Positions 12,557 through 24,429 of a stretch of DNA of 52,500 bases are shown here, in pieces. Numbering within the stretch: position 1 is the first letter of the stretch; every line of letters begins with the position of its first letter. Origin of the DNA: Symbiodinium natans (taxonomy: Eukaryota > Sar > Dinophyceae > Suessiales > Symbiodiniaceae); the NCBI GenBank assembly GCA_905221605.1, contig CAJNDS010002327.1:405497-457996 (forward strand), in the 5' to 3' direction. A model generated the notes under the pieces. It was not told the DNA's origin. It made no database searches and saw only the letters and a program-made list of their open reading frames with translations. Position numbers and translations under genes: made by a program.

Positions 12557-15500
12557 ACAGATCCCAACACCCCAACGCATTGCAGGTCGGCAATGCAAAC
12601 TGCATAGTTTGCTCATTCCTGGGCTGTCACATCAGGCTTTTCTTCCACTTTGAGGACAAGTACTTCGTGCTTCTAGGCAAAATGGTGTGTTACATGACTG
12701 GGTGCACTAGCTTTTCTGCGCTTCCGCTGCGCTTTGCAAGCGATGCAGCTTGTGCGAATGTCAGGTATTTGGGCATGGAGTTCTGCATTGGCGCCGAAGC
12801 TGATTTCGACTAGTCACAAGTTGGCACACGCCTACAGCATGAAGCCACAGACCACATCAAGCCTGCGCAGCGCAGCAAAGCCAAGCAACATTAGCCCATG
12901 AAACCTTTCTTGCTTTGCCGAGGTGGAAGCTTATTTGACAAGCTGCAAAAGTCGGAGAAGTTTTCCTGTCAACGTCCGAGGCCAAGCTTAGCAGCGCAAA
13001 GAGGTGGGTGCACTGTCCCAGCATGAAACTGAGTTGACATACTCGTACCAGCTCGTACCATCGTGGTCTCATAATGCTGGAGATGACATGAACCTCTGCA
13101 AGGTCGGCGTGCTCTTTGCCTAACATGTCCCAACATCTGTCGTATGAGCTGGCACACACAAACAAATGCCAAGCTTCCCAGGGCACACACTCCTCAAATC
13201 TCCGAAGCGGGGGCAATGTGGCAGAGAGCCGCCTTTTAAATGTGCCAGCCGAGGTGCTGCAAACTACTTCCTGCAGACGTTTCTTTGCTCAAGATTCGCG
13301 ATGATGACATGTCTTGGCCCGAGATTTCCCTCTTAGGTGTGAGGCGCTGGACTACTTGCACCACCTGCCGGACAAGGTGTTCTACAGATGATCATAAGAA
13401 TCCGTGACATACCTGCGCCCGCGGTACTCATCGAGGGATTCGGTTAGGCTTGCAGTCGTCCTGCGCTACCTCCGGAGTCCAGAGCTAGATTGGGGCATCT
13501 ATCCAGTGACGGGCTACGCAAAGTTATCTCGACACAGTGTTTCACAGAGTGGCACACAATGAAAGATAGTTTCCCCGTGTTGAGTGCCTTGTTTGCTGAA
13601 CTCAGAAATGCCTCAGTTTGCTTCGATCCCTGCAAGACACGGCAGGAACCCTGAACCCTGCCTATACCTTGGAACCTTCCAGCGAGAAGCCTCCCCCCTG
13701 GAAACGATGCCACGAAACAGGTGATACATCGGGACATCAAGCCTGAGAACATACTGCTTGCCCCATGTCATGCCATCAGGTGGTCATAGTCTGCCGAGTC
13801 TAGGTTTCCCCTTTTTTTTAAAATTGGCAACCCTTGAGCATCCTTGCCTAATATGTTGCCATAAGGATGCCAACGATTCCGCTAAGCTGGCGGATTTCGG
13901 TTGGGCAAATCTGTTGGAGCAGGCCTGCTCGCAAAGCTTTCACTGTGCGCAGTCGTTGGCGAGTTTATTTGCCGAGCCGATGTTTGACAGGACAAGCGGC
14001 GCACTTTCTGCGGCACGTTGGACTATCTAGCTCCTGCTCCTCGGCAGTTGACTTAACTCTACCGTAACCGGCGACATCTGAACAAAGCGTGACGACCCAG
14101 TCAAGTATTGTCCAGCATTCGAATTCACAGCACCATACAGCACTCACCTTGACCACTTGGTGACGTTGGGCAGTTTGGGTGTGCTTGGATGATCCCGTAC
14201 TGCAGCACAGCACAGCATTTGTTTTTTCTGCGGGGCACTGGTTGTCGCGCTTCTGCTTCGTGCCTAGGAGATGATTCGGGGTACTGGCCATGACGAGAGC
14301 TCTTACCCCAGACAGCTCTGGCAATCGAAGTGTTTGCTGCGGCGAGTGCTGTCGATCAAGTACGCAGTCAGCCGAAGATACTTGAGAATTATTGAAGAGA
14401 CATCTCCGTATCCTGCTCGGAATCTGTTGGAACATGCCGGCACAGATTCGGCAGTCTGATTTGCTACTGCAAAGGTGTGGACATGTGGACTATGGGTGTT
14501 TTGCCGCTTGGTGAAGTTGACATGGTTGACCATCACTTTCGAGCACCGTCACTCTTTGATATGGGCAGAAGCAGGCATGGTGTAGCTGAGGCTTTATGAG
14601 ATGCTAACTGGGCAGCAGCTTGGCCGACAAGCCTTGTAGATTGTAGGTTCCATCACGGTCCACGGTTCTTGGGAGGTTTTTTAGTCGCATTTTGATGTAA
14701 AGTCACGTCGCAGCCGTGTGTACTTGGGGCGAAAGTTCCATGAAACAGGCTCACCTTTTGAGGGTTCCGGCGCGATCCAGAAATGGCCGCGACTCAGGAA
14801 ACCAGGGTTCAGGAAACCAGCCAGACAGTTCAAAACAAGGAAACTGCCCGATTCAGGAAGCTGCCTTCATGCGATTCAGGACACCACGCGATTCAAGAAA
14901 CTGAGTACACGCGATTCAGAGTACCACTCGGCGGGGGGTAAGGGGGTGGCGGCGGGGGGGGGGGGATGATAACGTTCATGTTGAGCCTGCTTTCAGAAAT
15001 TTTCGCAGTTTCTCGAATCTCGAATCCACGGGTTCCAGTTTCCCGAATCAGCGATTTCCGAATCCGCGCTTTCCGAATCTCCGCGGGTTCCAGTTTCCTG
15101 AAGCAGCTTGAATCCCCGGTTTCCGAATCGGCGTTTTCCAGTTTCCTGAATCAGCGGTTTTCTCGAATCCTGGTTTCCCGAATCCGTGCTTTCAGTTTCC
15201 CGAATCCGCTGCTGACCCCTGTCGAGTTTGTGCAGTTGTACTTTGATGTGCCATCAATCTGGTCTTGGGATTGTGTAGCAACATCAAGACTCGCATGAGC
15301 ATTAGCTTAGTAGCTTGAGGCAATACCAGTACTGGGGGGCTTTAACTCGCATCGCTCGGTGTAAATACACATCGATCGGCATCCACACTGGGGTCTTGCG
15401 CCGGACTCAGCACTGACCCTCCGCCTGCACTGCGCAGCGCATCGCTCATTTCACGATCAACCGACACCGGCGTGGCAGTGCTTGTCCGTGGCGACTTGGT

Positions 15501-16635
15501 GTTAAAGCGTCATGAATTCCAACATATTCCAAATCAGGCCGCCTGACATGACTTTTCGCTTCACCGTGTGTACATGGGTTCATGTGACTTCAAACCCAGT
15601 GATGTGAATAAACCACGCCTCTAATAGTAGCTCGGTCAAGATCGACTGGCAGTACTCGATTCGCTAAAATGACGTGAAATGCCGTTCAAGTAAACCATGA
15701 AACTGAAAAGCTTTTTTCAAAAAAGCCAAGCGAAGACCACGTGACATGTATTGTTCGGTGATGTTCGGTGCATGGCCTTTGAGGTCGCCGTTTGGATCGC
15801 AAAGCAAGGAGATCGCTTGGCATTTTCGCGTCACTTTAAAGCTTGGAGAATTGACATGACGACTCAGCTGGACAGGAGACGACCTGCAAACGCATTGTTC
15901 ACGTGGATCTCCTGTTCCCATCAGAGATGGATCAGGACGGCCAGGAACCAAGAGCTCTTGCAAATGCAGTTGGCACAAGGGTGAGTCAGGGTGCATGGCA
16001 GTGCATCGCATGCATATACTGCATGGAGCAGACGTTCAGACATGACATGACTGCCATGCCGTGTGCTTGGTCAAAGACCCATGGCCTACTGCATAGATGC
16101 CAACAATCCCTTCTCCCTTGTATTAAACATACCTCTAACTATGATTATAAACACACTTTCCGGAAAATCCTGCCGAAACCGACTCCGCCTTTTTAAACGC
16201 TGTCCCGAATTGGGGGGGTGGGTTGAGGGCTCCCAAAACCCTCAAACCAACCAACATCCTGAAGCTACCTTCCCTCCCCTCCCTCCCAGCCCTCCCTTCC
16301 CTCCCAGTCATTTCGCAGCACTTAACTGCCTGTGAGCTGTCTGTGAGCCTGGCTCTCCACAGCTTACCTCACTGTTCATACGATCTAGTGACAGATCTTG
16401 CTTGCCTGTATGTCAAGGATTAAGGGAGTAGAAGGACCCTGCCCATGCTTGGTGTTTGTTGCCTTCCATGCTCGAAGGGTTGTACAAGGGTCTTCGAAGG
16501 GCTTTAGGCAGGAAAGACTGGCTGGCTGCCTCTCTAGTGACTCTAGTGGAGGCACAAAGTGAGAAAGCTGGAAGGCGGGCCAGCCTGCCTGGCTCTCTGC
16601 TAAAAAGGCTTCCCAGCGAACCCCGCACCTCTCTG

Positions 16636-16680
<45 letters not shown>

Positions 16681-17308
16681 CACCCTCATTAAGTACTTAA
16701 ATCCTCCAGACCCTGAAGCGTAGACCCTCAACCCTTTGCACCCAAAAACATGGCATTTGGCTAAAACATCCCCCTAATCATTAAAGCACATTTCGAGTTT
16801 CTATGGGGGGGGGGGAGGGGTGCCCCACCCGGGGAAGTGCTCGGTCAGGTGAGCTCCCCTGGACATGAGTGTCATGAGGATTGGATAGGCTTGGCACATT
16901 TTGTGATAGAATGAGTGGAGATGACAATGGAAGGCTTCAGAAAAGATGTCCGGCCTCAGCTGGCTTCCGGCCGGGCCATACAATGCCCCTTGAGCCCCTG
17001 ACTGACTGGCCTTCCTTCTGGATTCTGAAGGTGTCGGCATGGGCAGGCGGAACTTACGAACACGCGAGAGGTTTGGGATGGTTTGGGTCAAGATGGACCA
17101 AGTATATTTGTTGGCTGGAGTTTTGATGACAAGGGTCGGGCGGCCTTTCGAAAGGGTTTTGCCCAACCCAACTTTGCTGGTGGGTCGGCAAGTCCACAGC
17201 TCGTGTGAGGTCGGGACCTCATAGCGAAGCTCTGCAGGCAGGAATGTGACTCATCTTCCTGTAGCGTCGCTGTGACAGGGGCTGGAAACAGGAGAGTCCA
17301 TGACACAG

Positions 17309-17340
<32 letters not shown>

Positions 17341-17466
17341 ATAGATAGATCTATATATATATATATGCGGCCTGTGACCGTCAGGAAGAACCCAGCTGAG
17401 CGCCTAAAAGTTCGAGAAGCCATGGCCCACGAGTTCATTGCAAGGTCCATTGCTGAGATCTTATAG
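12557..17466 (+). CDS. Aurora-like serine/threonine protein kinase, micro-exon gene (5' part not found)
   Basis: Predicted exons join in frame: 12557-12585, 12636-12668 (LFFHFEDKYF), 12765-12790 (YLGMEFCIG), 12923 to about 12967 (GSLFDKLQKSEKF), about 13250-13275 (AANYFLQ), 13337-13376 (CEALDYLHHLPDK), 13721-13759 (VIHRDIKPENILL, catalytic loop), 13866-13922 (KLADFGWANLLEQ, metal-binding DFG), 13991-14035 (DKRRTFCGTLDYLAP, activation segment), 14268-14298 (EMIRGTGHDE), 14475-14502 (VDMWTMGV), 14591-14611 (LYEMLTG), 15784-15814 (SPFGSQSKEI), 15876-15980 (VDLLFPSEMDQD) and 17389-17466 (NPAERLKVREAMAHEFI..., stop TAG). DFGW, CGTLDYLAPEM and HDE..VD.W are typical of Aurora-family and ciliate Aurora-like kinases, mitotic regulators that phosphorylate Ser/Thr. 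Exons are mostly 21-57 nt, and nine introns start with GC. The glycine-rich loop and the beta-3 lysine were not found upstream, so the amino-terminal lobe is unplaced or missing. Confidence 0.9.
14755..15215. repeat. Inverted pair of degenerate short-repeat arrays, locus 2 (in a kinase intron)
   Basis: The left arm (about 14770-14930) is a chain of GATTCAGGAAACC-like units (ATCCAGAAA, ATTCAAGAAACTG, TTCAGGAAACC). A G-rich spacer (14930-14965) follows. The right arm (about 14995-15210) has the opposite orientation, with units like GGTTTCCGAATC, CAGTTTCCTGAA and TTTCCGAATCCG. The whole pair lies inside the 14612-15783 kinase intron and matches the layout at 1.6-2.2 kb. Confidence 0.7.
16638..16678. 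repeat. CT microsatellite
   Basis: An uninterrupted TC/CT dinucleotide run of roughly 35 bases inside the last kinase intron. A G-run follows at about 16805-16818. Confidence 0.9.
17309..17366. repeat. TA/TATG microsatellite
   Basis: Alternating TA with TATG and TAGA variants, shortly upstream of the last kinase exon. Confidence 0.9.
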
Positions 17467-19560
17467 CGGTCTACAGTAGATTCGCAGATGTTGCACTGTT
17501 CCTGCAAACTAGCAAGCACGTGTGCCACACAACGCGGGAGTCAGGATGTGCTTTTTCGACCTCGGTCGTGTGTTTAGCTTGGTGTGGTGTGACGAATCGG
17601 CACATTCAGTTCGCGTATGCATGAAGTGCATTGTGAAAACAAAGACACAGAGGCAGCAAATGGCTAGATCTTTTCCAGCATTTGCCTTCCAGGTCTGGCG
17701 ATTCTTTCGCAGGCCTGGGCTGGAAGAGTTGGAAGAGGATTGTGAAGGTTTCAGGCGGTTCAAAGCATGTAGCTTGAATTGAGGTTAGTGGGCCTTTGGG
17801 TGAGAAGGAGTGTTGAAGTCAAAGGCTTCAGTGCGAGAATATGCAAGAAAATGAGCTGTTGCGATCAGCGCTGTGAAGGTGACTCTGCAGCAGCCCGCGG
17901 TGGATATCCGCCAGGCACGCAGGGAGTCCATGATTCCATGCATTCACTGGTCACGCCCATGGCCACATTGACTGGGTTTTGTGGCTTTTATTGTTGCCAA
18001 AGGAAGACAGCTACATAGCTGGCTTTGGGCCATTGGGGCTGCAGTGATTTTCTTCGGTTGCACAAAAGCAGCCGGAAGAGGAAGGCAGTCAGAACCAGAG
18101 ACATCCGAGATAGGGGGGAGCTTGGTTGTAATTGGCTGTAGACACTTTCAAAATCGCGCTGCTCTCGGGCTCCTTGAGCCCCAGATGGACCCATGGTTTG
18201 GATCCGTAGTCTGAGCTATGAGAGGTTATCTCGAGGCAGGCAAGGGCACCCAAAGGGCAGCCAAATGCCCTAAGGAAGCGCCTGGCACTGGAGGCCGTCT
18301 AATTGGGGCTCTCGAGAGGCTTCAATTGTGAGGACTCGAAACAAGGGGCCCAGAGCCTCGAGGAAGGAAACAACGAATCACGAGGATCCTGCTCCCGCAG
18401 GCTACGGAAGCAGTTAGTGCCTCTGCCGGCAGTGGAAGCGTGTTAGTGCTACAAAGCAGGCATCTATGTACACCCCTATAGGGGTGTACCAAAAAATGTA
18501 CCTTCTACTGGTGCTTACGTTGGCTGTGTTCTGCTGCTGAAAACGGCATTGGGTTCAGCTGAGCCACTAGGCGTAGCTATGCAACAGCAAGTTACCCTCC
18601 ACACCTGTTGGAGGCATTTGGAGGCTTTGCCTTGTCCCCGTCTTCCAGTTTTGTCTTTCAGATATTCTTTTTCGCTTTTCGGTTTCGGTTGGAACTGGAT
18701 ACATTGAGTTTCAAAACATGCCCTCTCTGTACTTTCCCCTCAAGGAATCTTGTGCGGCTCATTTGAGATAGTTGAGATAATATGCAGGAAGGTCGCAGTT
18801 GACGTTGCAGGACCTTTTCTGGTAATTCCTCAGCGGCGGGTATGTTGACCCTTGTAGCCCCCTTTCTCGTGTAGTGGACCCTAGTCATCAGCCAGTCATC
18901 TTTCAAGGGGCCGGGATGGGGTTGAGGTGCATTGGGGTAGGGCCTGGAGATACATGCACTCGTAATCACTCGTAGTACCCATGCTTGCACAACCCAAATC
19001 TGCACGCCTGCAAGCGTTCGCGTTAGCATGGGTCTTGGGCAACGATTGGTTCGAGCATCGCCACCCGTTCGGCCATTTCGGAGGTCCTGAAAAAGGGATC
19101 ACTGCTGCAGGCAAGTGCTGAGTTGGGTGGGGAGCTGGGGCGCAAGTCGTAATTAATTCTTTGCCCATACGGTTAGTTTACACATTCACATGTGTAGGAG
19201 TGCTACCACACACGACTTATTATTTCCGATTCATACTAAGACTTGGTTGCAAGCCGGAATGCCCGATGCTGCAACAGAGGTGTTGATTGATTCAACATGG
19301 GTTGCTGCGTATAGTTGAGCCGAGCAGCAGAGATCCAACGCAGGATCATGAATCTTCACAGTGTTGCTGGACAGGAGAGGGTTTGTCTCTTTCGGATGTT
19401 CGCGAGTCTTGCGTAGTCTCGATCCCCACAGCACTGCAAACTTCCCAAGCCAGGACCCAAGAAGGAACACTACAACCTGTTTTGGCCACTAAGACTTGGA
19501 AGTACTTCTTGTTCGTTTGCGGCGTTTCGCATGTGACAGATCAAAACCAGTTTCAAGTTT
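17467..19560. other. Spacer with a perfect palindrome; one weak exon-like piece
   Basis: About 17693-17781 follows a TTCCAG acceptor and encodes VWRFFRRPGLEELEEDCEGF and a few more residues before a TGA, possibly a terminal exon, but nothing supports it further. The remaining 1.8 kb shows no supportable gene. Confidence 0.35.
18468..18489. repeat. Perfect 22-bp palindrome
   Basis: The arm GTACACCCCTA (18468-18478) is followed directly by its exact reverse complement, giving 22 bases without a loop. Its role is unknown; it could be a dyad-symmetric protein site or a cruciform. Confidence 0.85.
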
Positions 19561-19619
19561 GCTGGGTTGTCTCGTCGCAACAAGAAAGAACATCGACCGC
19601 TGGCGTGCGTTTCTCACGC

Positions 19620-20030
19620 AGGCGATGAAGACCTTCCCCGACCATCTGTGGTAGCCCGAAAGCTCCGATCGGAATGCGAGAAGCTGGGCGGTGAGAAGGT
19701 GCGAACTGGAGCGACTCTACGGGAGATTTGTGAGAGTTCATGTGGCCAGGAGCATCTTATGCAGGCGATTCAGAACATGGAGGCCGAGCTTCAACAACAT
19801 GCATGTGCATATATGTGCACCATCCTTCTCACATTTACGGGGCTACGACATCTCCAAGGCCATATTAGACGAGGTTCGCAAGATCCAGCAACGTTCTCCA
19901 CTCAGCATTTCAGGATCAAATACAGAAGCAGAAAGATCTTCTACGTGATGCCGAGGCCCAGGATTGCATCATGTTGCATGTTTACAAAGTCTACGTCTTG
20001 TAATGTAGAGGATTTGGTACGTGCACAGTG
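19620..20030 (+). CDS. Plus-strand exon-like segments, possibly coiled coil
   Basis: About 19622-19800 can encode a helical stretch including VVARKLRSECEKLGGEKV and HLMQAIQNMEAELQQ. About 19895-19985 can encode QDQIQKQKDLLRDAEAQDC. These look like charged coiled-coil sequence, but competing frames are open over parts of the same DNA, for example one giving YDISKAILDEVRKIQQR. I therefore report only that coding is likely here and that the product may be helical. No family is recognised. Confidence 0.3.
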
Positions 20031-20419
20031 AGGAATCATGTTGCAGTGTTCTCAAATTCCCAACCGTCCACATGATCCATGCCACTGCATCAGTGGTGCT
20101 GCGCGCCATTTACCTCTTCTATCCTCTTCTCATTCTGCACGGCACCTTTAAGTGGAACAAGCAGTAAGAAGCGAAGCCAAATCTAGTTGACGGTTTTGGA
20201 GGCTGGGGGGGAGGGAAGTGTCCAGGAAGATTATGTAGTTTGAAGTGGAAGAGGTTGGTGACTACTGTTGTCGGTATTGTCATGTTTGTTCTGGGGGCGC
20301 GTTTTGTCTTGTGTGGCATGCCTCTATCACCTTACAACTTGGCTCTTGCCAAGGACTTCCCGGTATACAGAAGGATTTGGTCATCTGCATTTGCAGCATT
20401 GTGTTGCGCATGTCGTGCA

Positions 20420-21505
20420 CACTTCCAAGAGCCATGCGGCCATCATGATAGGTCAACTTCCAAGAGCCGGCCCACCACAACGGTAGGTACGCCTCTAAGA
20501 TCCAGTAGGTCATAACGGTAGGCACAGATCCAAGAACCAGGCGAACACGACGTAGGCACACGCCCAAAACCAGCTGACCATGACGTACACTCCCAAAAGC
20601 CAAGGGACCAGACGTTACATGCAGTTCCATGAGCCATGCGGCCATGCGGAGGTAAAGTACATGCACTTCTCAGAACCACGTGGCCATGAGGACGTAAAGC
20701 TTCTAAGAACCCAGTCCACCACGAATAGGTACGCATCCAAGATTCAGTGGGTCATGCGTTCCAACAATGGTCACTTTCAAGAACCAGGCCACCACGATGG
20801 TAAGGGCGCCTCCATGTTGGGTCACAACAGTAGGTGCAGGTCCAAGAACCAGGTGACCACGATTATAGGTAGGTGCCAAAGATCCAGATGACCTCGACGA
20901 CGAAGCTTACAAGCCCGAGGCGAACAGATGCTACACACACTTCTAAGAGCCAGGCGGCCACGACGGTGTAAAACTTCCAAGACTGCAGATAGACTTCCAA
21001 GAGCCGGTAGGTACACTTCTAAAGAGCTAAGCAAGGCGACCACCGCAGCGGTAAAATTTCAAAGACGACAACGGGTACACTTAAGAGATTTAAGTGAGAT
21101 TTATGACCGCAGCGGTGAGTACACTTCCGAGACTTTTCCAAGACTTCTGTCAGCCCAGGCGGCGGCAACTGTAGGTTTAATTTACCAGGACGACGGTAGT
21201 TAGACTTCCAAGAGCGCTGACGCGCCAGGCCCACTTCCAAAAACCTGGCGACCAGACGCTACACACACTTTTAAGAACCAGGCCGCCGCGACGGTAGATA
21301 TAATTTTCAAAACGACGGCAGGTACACTTCCAAGAACCATAACCACAACGGTAGGTGCCCTTGCAAGAATCCGGTGTGCATACTTTTCCAAGAATCAGGT
21401 AGTCGTGACGGTAGGTAGAACTTCCAGGACGACAACCAAACCGCAACAGTAGGCACAGACTTCCAAGAGCTGGGCGGCCACGACGGTAGGTAGCTTCAAA
21501 GGTGG
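20420..21505. repeat. Degenerate minisatellite, unit about 35 bp, roughly 30 copies
   Basis: A long array of diverged units. Each begins with a form of ACTTCCAAGAACCAG and ends with a form of CCACGACGGTAGGTAC; for example around 20457-20490, 20526-20559, 20771-20810, 20940-20975, 21240-21290 and 21445-21490. Spacing between CTTCCAAG-type cores is mostly 30-42 bp. Translation of the reverse strand shows a recurring YRRGRLALGS-like peptide, but that is a by-product of the repeat; frames are not maintained. Confidence 0.8.
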
Positions 21506-21614
21506 CATTAGCCACTGAGCTACTGAATTCGTTGCAGCTCGATGTAGTACTTCATCTCTTTATGCTGAAAGTCCTTGCATGTCTTGTCTGGTTTGCCCCG
21601 CCTGTACCGAAAAT

Positions 21615-21925
21615 CGCCGCTTTCATATTCGGACGCTTCCGGATGTTCCTTCTTTCATATTCGGACATTTAAGAATGTTGGCGTCTTCGGGCTGATTCGC
21701 TTCACATTCCAGGATACTTCCGCCTTTCTTGTTAGGGTTGTCTCTTTTTCCTCTTCGTCTTTTCATATTCGGGGATTTCGGGATTTGCCCTTGTTCTTCC
21801 CGATTCGCTTCATATTCTATTATTTCTGGACGTTTCCGACTTTCACGAACGGACATTCCTGAATTTCCCCGTCTTCTTTTCCATCATTTCCGGATTTCTG
21901 TCTTCCCGTTTTTGGCCGGCTGCAA
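21615..21925. repeat. TTCATATTCGG / GGATTTC short-repeat array
   Basis: Repeated variants of TTCATATTCGGAC, CGGATTTC and GATTCGCTTCATATTC over about 300 bp, a pyrimidine-rich degenerate array resembling the right arms of the two inverted arrays elsewhere in the window but without an obvious opposite arm. Confidence 0.55.
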
Positions 21926-22086
21926 AGAGTTGATCCAACCCCCCTTTCTTTAGATACTAAAACCCGACAGTATGTGCTGTTGGGAATTTCGTTCGGGGAT
22001 TCGGTATTGAAGTTACATACGGATTCTTATTTTAAGAAACCGACAAAATGCACTCCTCAGTAATGGCACACATCCTCGCTCATTCA

Positions 22087-22915
22087 TCACGCTGCCAGTT
22101 TTCCCCGAAAACGCTCGATTTTGTACAGCCTTGCAACTACCGCCACCATGCGCCACCCCTGGACAATGCAGAATGTGGCTCTGGATCTTTCACTTTTCTG
22201 CAGTGAGCCAAGTATGATGTTCACATTTGCACACACAAGTTGTGCAGGCTGCAATCCAGAAAGTGCGGACGGAAAGACGGGAAACAGAGGCTGCAGCATG
22301 GTCTGAACGGCTGCATCAGAATGATGTACGTAGGTGTTTTGATGCAATCACATTGTGATGTCTTTGCGTGACTTCGGCTGTTCGTGCGCGGTATGGTTCG
22401 GTGGGAGCTCATTGTCCCTCAGAAAACGGAAGGGAAGTATGCAGTACTGTGAAGACTTGCTTGGTGCACTCTTCTAACTTGTAACGATGCTTCTGAAGCT
22501 GTGCAATACCCGAAAAGCCATCCTTCATCTGATGTTTTGAGAGGCACTGAGACAAGAGCAAATCAAACGGTGTGACGAGCTGTCACGCAAGATCGAGGAC
22601 TGGGAGTGTCTAGGCTCAGGAGTGTCTCCATGAGCCAGGAATGTAACAGCGTGTAACAGCGAAAGCTCTCCTTTCTTTACAACACGGCATCCAAAGTTCC
22701 AGAATGCTGCAAGTTGTTACAGTTTGTAATGCTCCGAGAATCAAATCGTGTCTTGCCTTCCCCGCACCACAACGTCACCTTCGCATCCACACCATCCACA
22801 ACACCCTCGCCTGCAACTACTGTCAAGTTTGACAGTTTAGTACTTTGCAAAAACTCACGAACTGTGTTCTCGAATGCTGACATACTGACATAATATTGGT
22901 AGGAGTTCATGGGGG
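22087..22915. other. Exon-like segments on both strands, strand unresolved
   Basis: On the minus strand, 22325 down to 22087 follows a GATGCAG acceptor and encodes MLQPLFPVFPSALSGLQP and more to a stop, and 22915 down to 22677 encodes AFENTVREFLQSTKLSNLTV and more to a stop. On the plus strand, about 22541-22612 encodes ALRQEQIKRCDELSRKIEDW, and 22686-22890 is also open and protein-like. Real exons are probably present, but I could not settle which strand carries them. Confidence 0.3.
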
Positions 22916-23699
22916 CCGGTTTCGTGGTAGGATGCAGTATGCATTCGTATGCTGTAGTGGAGGACAAGCGAAGGAAGGAAGGCCGCAGCAGCCGCACAGG
23001 GGTACGGGCCCTGCTGGATACTGCTTGCTTGTTTCTGATGCATCAGTGGCCTTTTTGTTTTCCAGGGATTCCTAGGCCAGCCAGGCTTTCTGGAGGATTT
23101 CCCTGTCGTGGCCAGCAGTCTAGACGGAGAGCAATTTGGAGCTGAACGCTGCTGCTAACAAACCATGGCCCCAGCGACATGTGGGAAGCCACACCCATGT
23201 AGACCTTGGTTCGTTGGTTTCCAGCAGGGTCAGCCACCTGTGAGATCTGTAAATGGTGTGTATGTGGCGAATCCATGCGAATCCGAACCGCGAGCTGATC
23301 TGAGACGTCTTGGGCAAGCTGCTGCTATCTATTGCTCATCATGCAAATCCCAGGCTTGGGGAATCTTCGGCCGCAGCAAGACCACGCGCCTGAATTGAGG
23401 CGTTGCCACAGCATGCGGGTTAAACTTAGTTGAGTTTGAACTGGCTGGTCGCAGCATTCCTCTTCTAACGTTGCTGTGCTTCGTTGTGTTTACTGTTGTT
23501 GTTGTTGTTCCTATGTCCTAGTTCCCCTGCCCTTCAGGCTGCCGTGGAATGTGTGGACGGTCAGGGGTCCGAGCCAAGATAGCCAAGCACGCTAACATCG
23601 AAGACAAGTTGAGACTGGACAAGCCTAGGCAAGACGTATCTAGAAGTATCTAGGCGTCCTCACCCTTCCTCACCTGATTTACTCGCTGTGCGTTCTTTC

Positions 23700-24095
23700 G
23701 CAGGCATGTTCGCCGTAGCTGACCTGCAAAGGCTGAGCCGCTTCTTGGGCAGTTTGGCATTCTCACCTGCAGTCTCACTTGCAGCAAAAATGCAAAAGGA
23801 GAGAATTACCTTACCGCTCTGTCACGAGACACCGCAGCGCGATCGACCATGCTGTGGAGGGGTGAGAGGAGTGATGTGTGCGGATTCGGTTTCATGTACC
23901 TCAGGAAGCTATAGACTCAGGCCAGCGCAGACCTACACTACTCAGCATGCTTTCTGGTGAGCAAAGCTTCTGCTACATGTAAACTCGACACCATCGAGGC
24001 AAGCATGTCGATCACCGGAGCACTCCCTTCGCGACTCGAATGCAACAAGAATTCTGGAATGCCCGCCAGCTGCATGAACAGATCGTGGTGTGGGT
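23700..24095 (+). CDS. Plus-strand exon candidates, unknown product
   Basis: About 23787-23861 sits between a CTTGCAG acceptor and a GTGAGAG donor and encodes KNAKGENYLTALSRDTAARS and a few more residues. About 23998-24090 encodes a stretch including TRMQQEFWNARQLHEQI. A weaker piece at about 23703-23770 follows TTTCGCAG and encodes MFAVADLQRLSRFLG. An open minus-strand frame also covers 23938-24258, so strand is not beyond doubt for the second piece. No family is recognised. Confidence 0.35.
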
Positions 24096-24429
24096 GTTCA
24101 TTCGGGTTTCTTGCGTGAAGCTGATGCAAGCCCGATCCCCCCTTCCCGATGAAAGACTCCCGAGCGTGCTTTTGTGAGTGTGTTTGCAACCACCCTACAA
24201 ACCCTAAACAGGTTTCAGAAGGTTTGATAACTTCTTCCCCACGCTGATAGCATGCCACGAACCTTAGACTCTTCAGAGTCTACTCTTGCGGCAGATTCAG
24301 AACCTCAAACACCTCAAACCTTCAACCAAACCCAAAGGGCTCCTCTTCGCTTGGGGCTGTGTGCCCGCAGGGGCCCCAGGGCGCAAATGCAGGATTATAG
24401 GTACCGCAAATAAGGCTATAACCAGTTAT

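Noticed and set aside
12551-12585. Reading SQHPNALQ as the kinase HPN-I motif
   Set aside because: That frame does not join the next exon in phase. The frame that does join gives TDPNTPTHCR before LFFHFED, so I used the latter.
20443-20736. Long minus-strand open frames with repeated YRRGRLALGS-like peptide
   Set aside because: They are produced by translating the 35-bp minisatellite; the frame is not conserved between units.
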